A stretch of 19,154 nt of DNA from contig CAMZKY010000034.1 in assembly GCA_947311455.1 (NCBI GenBank), positions 1-19,154 of the forward strand, written 5' to 3'. The stretch comes from an uncultured Marinosulfonomonas sp. Its GTDB lineage: Bacteria > Pseudomonadota > Alphaproteobacteria > Rhodobacterales > Rhodobacteraceae. The notes below the pieces were generated by a model that searched no databases, was not told the DNA's origin, and saw nothing but the letters and a program-made list of their open reading frames with translations. The stretch's first letter is position 1. Each line of letters begins with the position of its first letter. The position numbers and the translations under genes were made by a program. Below, in pieces: positions 7,407 through 14,118 of the stretch.

Positions 7407-8233
7407 ACACAATGACAGATAACACCACGGTGGGCTATGTCACCGAAGACGGGCGCCAAATCGGCGGCACGATGATGGAGATGAAAAACATCACCTTGCG
7501 GTTTGGTGGTGTGGTGGCGATTGAAAACATTAGTTTTGATATTCACGAAGGCGAAATTCGCGCCATAATCGGCCCGAACGGGGCTGGCAAATCCTCGATG
7601 TTGAACGTGATCAGCGGCTTTTATCACCCGCAAGACGGCGAAGTCTGGTTCAACGGGGCGCGACGCCCGACGATGAAACCCTATCAGGTGGCGGCGCAGG
7701 GTATCGCGCGCACCTTCCAGAATATCGCATTGTTCAAAGGCATGAGCACCCTTGATAATATCATGACAGGCCGTCTGACCAAGATGAAATCATCTATGCT
7801 GTCGCAAGCAATCTGGTGGGGCAAAGCCGCACGCGAAGAAGAAGAACACCGCGCCAAGGTTGAGGAAATCATTGATTTCCTTGAGATTCAGGCGATCCGC
7901 AAAACCCCTGTGGGGCGTTTGCCTTACGGGTTGCAAAAACGGGTGGAGCTGGCGCGTGCGCTGGCGTCCGAGCCTAAATTGCTGCTGCTGGATGAACCGA
8001 TGGCGGGCATGAATGTCGAAGAAAAAGAAGACATGAGCCGCTTTATTCTGGACGTAAACGACGAATTCGGCACCACCATCGCCCTGATCGAACATGACAT
8101 GGGCGTGGTGATGGATATTTCCGACCGTGTGGTGGTGATGGATTACGGTAAAAAAATTGGCGACGGCACACCTGCCGAAGTTCTGGCCAACAAAGAGGTG
8201 ATCGATGCCTATTTAGGGGTGTCTGATGATTGA
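7403..8233 (+). CDS. ABC transporter ATP-binding protein, LivG type
   Basis: The 276-residue ATPase belongs to a branched-chain amino acid-type (HAAT) importer. Walker A is GPNGAGKS (57-64), the Q-loop lies in RTFQNIALF (103-111), the signature is PYGLQKRVELARAL in place of canonical LSGGQ, as is usual for LivG proteins, Walker B is LLLLDEP (193-199), and the switch histidine is in IEHDMG (229-234). About 24 residues precede the ATPase core, slightly longer than typical. The ATG overlaps the acyl-CoA synthetase stop (ATGA, 7403-7406), and AAGGTGG sits 7 bases upstream, so the genes are translationally coupled. It should pair with the LivF-like ATPase at 12047 to drive the LivH/LivM permease pair. 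Confidence 0.94.
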   Translation: MNTMTDNTTVGYVTEDGRQIGGTMMEMKNITLRFGGVVAIENISFDIHEGEIRAIIGPNGAGKSSMLNVISGFYHPQDGEVWFNGARRPTMKPYQVAAQGIARTFQNIALFKGMSTLDNIMTGRLTKMKSSMLSQAIWWGKAAREEEEHRAKVEEIIDFLEIQAIRKTPVGRLPYGLQKRVELARALASEPKLLLLDEPMAGMNVEEKEDMSRFILDVNDEFGTTIALIEHDMGVVMDISDRVVVMDYGKKIGDGTPAEVLANKEVIDAYLGVSDD

Positions 8234-8269
8234 TTTTTCAATGAATAACCAAAAACGGGGACGGGCATA

Positions 8270-9268
8270 ATGTCAGCAGAATTTTATTATGGCGTCGAGG
8301 TTTTCTTGAACGGGTTGATGGCGGGGGTGATGTATTCGCTTGTCGCGCTGGGCTTTGTTCTGATCTATAAGGCGTCGGGCATTTTCAACTATGCCCAAGG
8401 GGTGATGGCCCTGTTTGCGGCGATGACGCTGGTGGGTATCCAAAGTGGACAAATCCCGTTTTCCCATGTGATCAACGCAATTTTCGGCACCCATGTTAAG
8501 GATTTTGGCTGGACGGTGCCGGCCTTGCTGGCGATTTTGCTGACCGTCGGGGTGATGATATTGTTTGCCTATGTTGTGGAGCGATACATCCTGAAACATC
8601 TGGTCAATCAGGAGCCGATTATCCTGTTTATGGCCACCATCGGGCTGGCCTATTTCATGGAAGGGTTTGCCGATCTGATGTGGGGATCGGAAATCAAGAA
8701 GCTGGATATCGGCATCCCCCAAGGCGGCAATGCCTGGATCGAGGAAAGCACAGCCTTTCTGGGGGGCGACAATTTTTACGGATTTTATCTGGATACGCTT
8801 GATATCATCGCGGCGGTTGTGGCGATTGTGCTGGTGGCGTCCTTGGTGCTGTTTTCGCAATATACCAAAACCGGACGCGCCTTGCGCGCGGTGGCCGATG
8901 ATCATCAGGCGGCGCTGTCTGTCGGAATTTCACTGCGCACGATCTGGGTGATTGTCTGGTCAATCGCCGGATTTGTGGCGCTGGTGGCTGGTATCATGTG
9001 GGGCAGTAAATCGGGTGTGCAATTTTCGCTATCGCTGATTGCGCTTAAGGCGTTGCCTGTTCTGATGCTGGGCGGTTTTACCTCGATCCCCGGGGCGATT
9101 GTTGGCGGGTTGATTATCGGGGTGGGCGAAAAGATGTTCGAATTCCTGATCGGCGCGCCGTTCCTTGGCGGTGCCACAGAAAACTGGTTTGCCTATGTGC
9201 TGGCCTTGCTGTTCCTTGTCTTTCGGCCTCAGGGGCTGTTTGGCGAAAAAATTATTGAGAGGGTTTAG
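8270..9268 (+). CDS. ABC transporter permease, LivH type
   Basis: The 332-residue inner-membrane protein has about eight hydrophobic segments. Family hallmarks are LVALGFVLIYKASGIFNYAQG (25-45), the cytoplasmic coupling region TGRALRAVADDHQAALSVGI (201-220), LPVLMLGGFTSIPGAIVGG (262-280) and the C-terminal FRPQGLFG (318-325). It forms half of the transmembrane channel with the LivM-like protein at 9538. It follows livG after a 36-bp gap with a GGGG ribosome-binding motif. Unlike most clusters of this type, the partner permease gene does not follow directly: a small unrelated ORF intervenes. Confidence 0.94.
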   Translation: MSAEFYYGVEVFLNGLMAGVMYSLVALGFVLIYKASGIFNYAQGVMALFAAMTLVGIQSGQIPFSHVINAIFGTHVKDFGWTVPALLAILLTVGVMILFAYVVERYILKHLVNQEPIILFMATIGLAYFMEGFADLMWGSEIKKLDIGIPQGGNAWIEESTAFLGGDNFYGFYLDTLDIIAAVVAIVLVASLVLFSQYTKTGRALRAVADDHQAALSVGISLRTIWVIVWSIAGFVALVAGIMWGSKSGVQFSLSLIALKALPVLMLGGFTSIPGAIVGGLIIGVGEKMFEFLIGAPFLGGATENWFAYVLALLFLVFRPQGLFGEKIIERV

Positions 9269-9273
9269 GGAAA

Positions 9274-9537
9274 ATGGAGCGCACATTTTACAAAATACTC
9301 ATAGTTGGTTTGGTTCTCACTACAGCTCTTAAAGCCATGCTTTTGATTATAGGGATTATTACTGTTGTAGGCAGTCAAGATCTATGGAGAATGAAGCCAT
9401 TCGATGATTATTTAAGCCAATACGGCTTCTACACATTTGAACGGCTTCTATATGGGATAGGGTCTTTCATCCTTTGGCTTTCTGCGACTTACTGGCTCCC
9501 CAAAACCATTAAAAAACTCTTTCCGGAGGTGTCATAA
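9274..9537 (+). CDS. Small AT-rich membrane protein of unknown function between the two permease genes
   Basis: I do not recognise this 87-residue protein. It has two hydrophobic segments (about 8-33 and 58-75) around a polar, aromatic-rich stretch (37-57), with a basic end KTIKKLF (78-83), so it is probably an inner-membrane protein. It begins 5 bp after the livH stop; AGGG and GAGAGGG lie upstream. Its last codons carry GGAGG, which serves as the ribosome-binding site of livM, whose ATG directly follows its TAA. By hand count its GC is about 40% (105 of 264), clearly below the flanking permease genes. It uses codons that are rare around it: four ATA, two CTA, one TTA and one AGA. This suggests recent acquisition. 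A transporter accessory subunit is possible but unproven. Confidence 0.7.
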   Translation: MERTFYKILIVGLVLTTALKAMLLIIGIITVVGSQDLWRMKPFDDYLSQYGFYTFERLLYGIGSFILWLSATYWLPKTIKKLFPEVS

Positions 9538-10614
9538 ATGTTATACCGCGAAGCTGGTGACTATAAAACGTCCTATTCCAAGGACAACCAAACATTCCCG
9601 ATTAAATTTGATCGGGTGGCCTATTATGTGCTGTTGGCTGTGGCCTTTGGTGTGGTGCCGTTTATCATCAATGATTACTGGGCCAATGCAGTTTTGGTGC
9701 CGTTTCTGATTTACGCGATTGCCACGCTGGGTTTGAATATCCTGATCGGGTATTGCGGCCAGCTTAGCCTTGGCACTGGCGGATTTATGGCGGTGGGGGC
9801 CTATGCGTCTTATAAGCTGATGACCACGTTTCCCGATGTGTCTCTGATTATCCATATTCTGCTGGCGGGGGGCATTACCGCGCTGGTGGGGATGCTGTTT
9901 GGCCTGCCGTCCTTACGGATCAAAGGCTTTTATCTGGCGGTGGCCACGCTGGCCTCGCAATTCTTTCTGGTCTGGCTGTTTAACCGCGTGCCGTGGTTTT
10001 ACAACTATTCCGCATCGGGCCAGATTTCCGCCCCCGAGCGTCAAGTGCTCGGCGTTAATGTAACCGGCCCGAATGTGGACGCATGGGCGCAATATCTGAT
10101 TTGTCTGGTGTTTGTGGTGGGCAGCGCATGGCTGTCGCGCAACCTGACGCGTGGCTCTATTGGGCGCAGCTGGATGGCGATCCGCGATATGGACATCGCC
10201 GCCGAAATCATCGGGGTGAACCCTCTGAAGGCCAAGCTGACGGCCTTTGGTGTATCGTCGTTTTTTATCGGTATCGCGGGTGCGCTGTTGTTTACCGTTT
10301 ATCTGGGGGCTGCCGAAGTGGGCGAAGCCTTCGGGATCAGCAAATCATTCCTGATCCTGTTTATGGTGATTATTGGCGGGCTTGGCTCGATCCTAGGGTC
10401 ATTTCTGGGCGCGGCCTTTATGGTGTTGTTGCCTGTGCTGCTGAAAAACCTGCTGGTGGGGGGCATGAACTGGCCCACTGACGTTGCTGTTCACTTCCAA
10501 TTCGTTATCGTTGGTGGGTTGATCGTGGCGTTCCTGATTGTGGAACCACACGGTATGGCGCAGCTTTGGCGCGTCGCAAAAGAAAAACTACGGCTTTGGC
10601 CTTTCCCACATTAG
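9538..10614 (+). CDS. ABC transporter permease, LivM type
   Basis: The 358-residue multi-spanning inner-membrane protein is the partner of the LivH-like permease. Hallmarks are ATLGLNILIGYCGQLSLGTG (62-81), the coupling-helix region GRSWMAIRDMDIAAEIIGV (209-227) followed by NPLKAKL, and IIGGLGSILGSFLGA (278-292). An N-terminal extension of about 25 polar residues precedes the first hydrophobic segment. Translation is set by GGAGG placed inside the end of the preceding small ORF, with no gap between that ORF's TAA and this ATG, so the two are coupled. A 68-bp gap containing a hairpin separates it from the binding-protein gene. Confidence 0.94.
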   Translation: MLYREAGDYKTSYSKDNQTFPIKFDRVAYYVLLAVAFGVVPFIINDYWANAVLVPFLIYAIATLGLNILIGYCGQLSLGTGGFMAVGAYASYKLMTTFPDVSLIIHILLAGGITALVGMLFGLPSLRIKGFYLAVATLASQFFLVWLFNRVPWFYNYSASGQISAPERQVLGVNVTGPNVDAWAQYLICLVFVVGSAWLSRNLTRGSIGRSWMAIRDMDIAAEIIGVNPLKAKLTAFGVSSFFIGIAGALLFTVYLGAAEVGEAFGISKSFLILFMVIIGGLGSILGSFLGAAFMVLLPVLLKNLLVGGMNWPTDVAVHFQFVIVGGLIVAFLIVEPHGMAQLWRVAKEKLRLWPFPH

Positions 10615-10631
10615 TTGGGCCAAACCACAGA

Positions 10632-10649
10632 TCGGGGATGAAACCCCGA
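10632..10649 (+). promoter_or_regulatory. Intercistronic hairpin before the binding-protein gene
   Basis: TCGGGG (10632-10637) and CCCCGA (10644-10649) form a perfect 6-bp stem with loop ATGAAA. Outer TTGG (10615-10618) and CCAA (10650-10653) can extend it across an internal loop. No T-run follows, so it is not a typical terminator. It lies in the leader of the binding-protein gene and could slow 5'-ward decay or mark a processing point. Confidence 0.5.
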
Positions 10650-10682
10650 CCAAACTGAACTGAAACCAAGGGAGAACTATCA

Positions 10683-11972
10683 ATGAAATTTACCAAACTT
10701 GCAGCAGTTGCGATTGCGGGCCTTATGGCAGCCGCACCGGCAATGGCTGAACTGACATTCACGTCGCTATCCTATCGCACCGGCCCTTACGCGGCAGGCG
10801 GTATTCCGTTTGCGGACGGCTATGCGGATTATTTCACATTGCTGAATGAACGCGATGGCGGCATCGGTGGCGTTAAAACACGTCTGATCGAATGCGAAAC
10901 CGGCTATTCAACCGAAAAAGGCGTTGAGTGCTATGAAGCCACCAAAGGCGAAGGTGCGCTTGTCTATCAACCGCTTTCAACCGGTATTACATACCAGTTG
11001 ATCCCCAAAGTGACTGCAGACGATATTCCGCTGCACACTATGGGTTACGGGCGCACATCTGCCGCAAACGGCAAAGTGTTTAGCCATGTGTTTAACTATC
11101 CTTCCAACTATTGGTATGGGGCCTCGATTGCGATCAAATACCTGCTTGGTGAAAACGGTGGTGATCTAAGCGGCAAGAAAATCGCGCTGGTCTATCACAA
11201 CTCGTCTTACGGCAAAGAACCCATTCGCACATTGGAAGCCTTGGCCAAAAAGCACGGATTTAAACTGACAACGCTTGCCGTTGATCACCCCGGCCAAGAG
11301 CAAAAATCCCAATGGCTGCAAATCCGTCGTGAACGTCCTGATTACGTTCTGATGTGGGGTTGGGGCGTGATGAACCAAGTTGCGATTCAAGAAGCCATCA
11401 ACATCAAATTCCCGATGGAGAACTTTATCGGCATCTGGTGGTCAGGTGCGGATCACGATGTTGCACCGGCTGGTGCGGCGGCAAACGGCTATAAAGCGTT
11501 GACATTCCACGCTGTTGGCAATGACTTCCCAATTTTTGCCGACATGCAGAAATACGTTGTTGATTCGGGCAAAGCTGCCGGTGCTGGCGATAATGTTGGT
11601 AAAGTGCTTTATAACCGCGGCCTATATGCGGCGTTCCTTGCCGCCGAAGCTGTGAAAACAGCACAGGCAGCCACAGGCACAGCCGACATCAATGCGTCGC
11701 AAATGCGTGACGGGATGGAAGCCCTGAACATCACCGAAGCCAAAATGGCGGCGGCTGGTATGCCCGGCTTTGGCCCTGAATTTCAGGTCACATGTGCCAA
11801 CCACGGTGGCCCGGGTTCTGGTGCGGTTCAGCAATATGATGCTGCCTCCGGGTCTTGGGGTATGATCTCGGATTTCATGACGCCTGATCAAGACGTTATT
11901 CAGCCGCTGATCGACGAAGATTCCGCTGCATATGCGGCTGAAAACAACATTACACCACGCGCTTGTAACTAA
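10683..11972 (+). CDS. Periplasmic substrate-binding protein, LivJ/LivK-like (Peripla_BP_6)
   Basis: The 429-residue precursor has a clear Sec signal peptide: a basic N-terminus MKFTK, a hydrophobic core and a cleavage site AMA|E after residue 22. The mature protein has the type I periplasmic-binding fold of HAAT importers, with the opening LSYRTGPYAAGGIPFADGYA in its first part, KIALVYHNSSYGKEPI at the start of the second lobe region, and NYPSNYW near the hinge. It captures the ligand and delivers it to the LivHM-type channel. A GGGAG ribosome-binding site precedes the ATG. Hairpins flank the gene on both sides (10632-10649 and 11990-12016), consistent with raising its level above the other subunits. 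The neighbouring acyl-activating enzymes suggest a carboxylic acid ligand rather than leucine. Confidence 0.92.
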   Translation: MKFTKLAAVAIAGLMAAAPAMAELTFTSLSYRTGPYAAGGIPFADGYADYFTLLNERDGGIGGVKTRLIECETGYSTEKGVECYEATKGEGALVYQPLSTGITYQLIPKVTADDIPLHTMGYGRTSAANGKVFSHVFNYPSNYWYGASIAIKYLLGENGGDLSGKKIALVYHNSSYGKEPIRTLEALAKKHGFKLTTLAVDHPGQEQKSQWLQIRRERPDYVLMWGWGVMNQVAIQEAINIKFPMENFIGIWWSGADHDVAPAGAAANGYKALTFHAVGNDFPIFADMQKYVVDSGKAAGAGDNVGKVLYNRGLYAAFLAAEAVKTAQAATGTADINASQMRDGMEALNITEAKMAAAGMPGFGPEFQVTCANHGGPGSGAVQQYDAASGSWGMISDFMTPDQDVIQPLIDEDSAAYAAENNITPRACN

Positions 11973-11989
11973 TCGCGTGTCGCAAAACC

Positions 11990-12016
11990 GGATCGGGCCA
12001 CCACATGGCCCGATCC
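11990..12016 (+). promoter_or_regulatory. Strong 10-bp hairpin after the binding-protein gene
   Basis: GGATCGGGCC (11990-11999) and GGCCCGATCC (12007-12016) are perfect inverted arms with a 7-base loop. It sits 17 bases after the binding-protein stop and 30 bases before the livF start, and no T-run follows. This is the form of a stabilising or partial-attenuation hairpin at the 3' end of a highly expressed cistron. It also covers an upstream in-frame ATG (12005), which argues against that codon as the livF start. Confidence 0.7.
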
Positions 12017-12046
12017 ACCCAAACCGATATTTCTAGGAATTTACCA

Positions 12047-12871
12047 ATGCTTGATGCTGGAAACACACGCGAGACCCTGCTTGAGGTCAACAACATTGAA
12101 GTGATCTATAACCACGTGATCCTTGTGTTGAAAGGCGTTAGCCTGTCCGTGCCAAAAGGCGGCATCACCGCATTGATGGGCGGCAACGGGGCCGGAAAAA
12201 CCACCACGCTTAAGGCAATTTCAAATCTTCTGCGATCAGAGCGCGGCGATGTGACCAAAGGGTCAATCACCTACAAAGGCGAAAACACCGGCGATCTGAA
12301 CCCATCGGATATGGTGCGTAAAGGCGTCATTCAGGTGATGGAAGGCCGCCATTGTTTTGAACACCTGACGGTCGAGGAAAACCTGCTAACCGGCGCCTAT
12401 ACCCGTAAAGACGGTAAAGGCGCGATCAATGCCGATCTTGAAATGGTCTATGATTATTTTCCGCGCCTACGAGAGCGGCGCAAATCGCAAGCGGGGTATA
12501 CCTCGGGGGGTGAGCAACAGATGGTGGCCATGGGCCGCGCCCTGATGAGCCGCCCTGAAACCGTGCTTTTGGACGAACCCTCGATGGGGTTGGCCCCGCA
12601 ACTGGTGGAACAGATTTTTGAAATCGTCAAATCCATCAACGAAAAAGAAGGCGTGTCATTCCTGCTGGCCGAGCAAAACACCAATATGGCGCTGAAATAT
12701 TCCGATTATGGCTATATACTTGAATCTGGCCGCGTTGTGATGGACGGCCCCGCCGCTGATCTGCGCGAAAATCCGGATGTCAAAGAATTCTATCTGGGCG
12801 TTTCCGACGAGGGGCGCAAATCATTCCGCGATGTGCGTTCCTATCGCCGCCGCAAAAGGTGGCTAAGTTGA
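12047..12871 (+). CDS. ABC transporter ATP-binding protein, LivF type
   Basis: The 274-residue second ATPase of the importer has Walker A GGNGAGKT (45-52), signature SGGEQQ (153-158), Walker B VLLDEP (173-178) and the LivF-type AEQNTN (208-213), where glutamine replaces the usual switch histidine. The C-terminus is basic (YRRRKRW) and extends about 20 residues past the usual end YLGVSDE. The start is set at 12047: AGGA lies about 8 bases upstream and the family core begins soon after, whereas the longer in-frame ATG at 12005 lies in a 10-bp hairpin with no ribosome-binding site. Its stop is 11 bases before the PaaK-like gene. Confidence 0.92.
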   Translation: MLDAGNTRETLLEVNNIEVIYNHVILVLKGVSLSVPKGGITALMGGNGAGKTTTLKAISNLLRSERGDVTKGSITYKGENTGDLNPSDMVRKGVIQVMEGRHCFEHLTVEENLLTGAYTRKDGKGAINADLEMVYDYFPRLRERRKSQAGYTSGGEQQMVAMGRALMSRPETVLLDEPSMGLAPQLVEQIFEIVKSINEKEGVSFLLAEQNTNMALKYSDYGYILESGRVVMDGPAADLRENPDVKEFYLGVSDEGRKSFRDVRSYRRRKRWLS

Positions 12872-12882
12872 GGGGCAAGGAT

Positions 12883-14091
12883 ATGGGATTTTTTGATGAT
12901 CTGGAAACGCGTTCTACCGATGAACGTGCTGCGGCCCAATTAAAAGCGGCGCAGGAACAAATCAATCGTGCGCGCGCGTCTGTTAACGCCCGTAATCTGG
13001 ATGGGCCTGACCTGAAATCACTGGATGATCTGGCCGCCTATCCGGTGTTGCGCAAATCCGATCTGGTGAAATGGCAATCCGAAAACCCGCCCTTTGGGGG
13101 TATGGCGGTGCAAAACATCGCGCATGTTTTTCAGTCTCCCGGCCCGATTTATGAACCGGGCGGTATCAGCCACGACTGGTGGCGCATGGGGCGTTTCTTG
13201 CATGCTTGTGGCATTGGTAAAGATGACATTGTGCAGAACTGTTTTTCCTATCACCTAACCCCCGCAGGTATGATCTTTGAATCCGGTGCGCGCGCGGTGG
13301 GGGCCTCTGTTTTGCCCGCCGGCATCGGCCAAACCGAATTGCAAGCCCGCGCCGCCCATGATGTGGGGGTGACAGCCTATGCAGGCACGCCCGATTATCT
13401 AAAGGTGATTCTGGACAAGGCCGACGCCATGGGCTTGGCGCTGAACATCAAACGCGCGGCTGTGGGGGGCGGGGCGCTGTTTCCGTCATTGCGACAGGAA
13501 TATGCCGATCGCGGCATCCAGTGTTTGCAATCCTACGCCACTGCCGATCTGGGCAATATTGCTTATGAATCCAGCGCCATCGAGGGCATGATTGTGGACG
13601 AAGGGGTGATTGTTGAAATCGTTACCCCGGGCACCGGCACACCGGTTGCCATGGGCGAAGTGGGCGAAGTTGTGGTGACGTCGCTTAACCCCGATTACCC
13701 GTTGATCCGCTTTGCCACCGGTGATCTAAGCGCGTTTATGGAGGGGCAAAGCCCGTGCGGGCGCACCAATATCCGCATCAAAGGCTGGATGGGGCGCGCC
13801 GATCAAACCACCAAGATCAAAGGCATGTTTGTGCGCCCCGAACAGGTGGCGGATTTTGTTGCCAAACATGATGAGGTTTCCCGCGCCCGCGTGATCGCCA
13901 GCCGTAAGGGCGAAATGGATACAATGACCGTTCAAATCGAAACAGATGCCCCGAATGAGCAAAAGTTTATGGACGGATATTTGATAACAATCAAAGAAAC
14001 GCTAAAACTAAGTGGCAAAATCGAAATTGTTTCAAAGGGCAGCCTGCCCAACGATGGACTAGTGATTGAGGATCAGCGAACCTACGACTGA
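12883..14091 (+). CDS. PaaK-like adenylate-forming protein with degenerate P-loop
   Basis: The 402-residue protein resembles the phenylacetate-CoA ligase family in overall order and in conserved segments: TGD (279-281) in LIRFATGDLSAF, GRADQTTKIKGMFVRPEQV (304-322) and the C-terminal domain with GSLPNDG. Two catalytic motifs are altered. Where the ATP-phosphate loop SSGTTGKPT is expected there is VFQSPGPIYEPGG (82-94), and the Y-G-x-[ST]-E motif is YATADLG (218-224). The terminal lysine that normally follows SLPxxxGK is not evident. It may use ATP differently, perform another acyl-transfer step or be inactive. I chose the ATG at 12883 because GAGGGG lies 7 bases upstream and the MGFFDDLETR opening fits relatives; a GTG at 12859 would overlap livF. 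Confidence 0.8.
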   Translation: MGFFDDLETRSTDERAAAQLKAAQEQINRARASVNARNLDGPDLKSLDDLAAYPVLRKSDLVKWQSENPPFGGMAVQNIAHVFQSPGPIYEPGGISHDWWRMGRFLHACGIGKDDIVQNCFSYHLTPAGMIFESGARAVGASVLPAGIGQTELQARAAHDVGVTAYAGTPDYLKVILDKADAMGLALNIKRAAVGGGALFPSLRQEYADRGIQCLQSYATADLGNIAYESSAIEGMIVDEGVIVEIVTPGTGTPVAMGEVGEVVVTSLNPDYPLIRFATGDLSAFMEGQSPCGRTNIRIKGWMGRADQTTKIKGMFVRPEQVADFVAKHDEVSRARVIASRKGEMDTMTVQIETDAPNEQKFMDGYLITIKETLKLSGKIEIVSKGSLPNDGLVIEDQRTYD

Positions 14092-14118
14092 TTCAGAACA
14101 TATATAAGGAGCGCGGCC

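Noticed and set aside
8241..8270. Nine-codon mini-ORF (MNNQKRGRA) ending TAATG on the livH start
   Set aside because: It has no ribosome-binding site and is too short to support. It may be incidental, though the 1-base overlap is neat.
10632..10649. Terminator between livM and the binding-protein gene
   Set aside because: The stem is followed by a mixed sequence without a T-run, and the operon clearly continues.
12005..12046. Longer LivF start at 12005
   Set aside because: That ATG is in the loop and arm of a 10-bp hairpin with no ribosome-binding site; 12047 has AGGA at good spacing.
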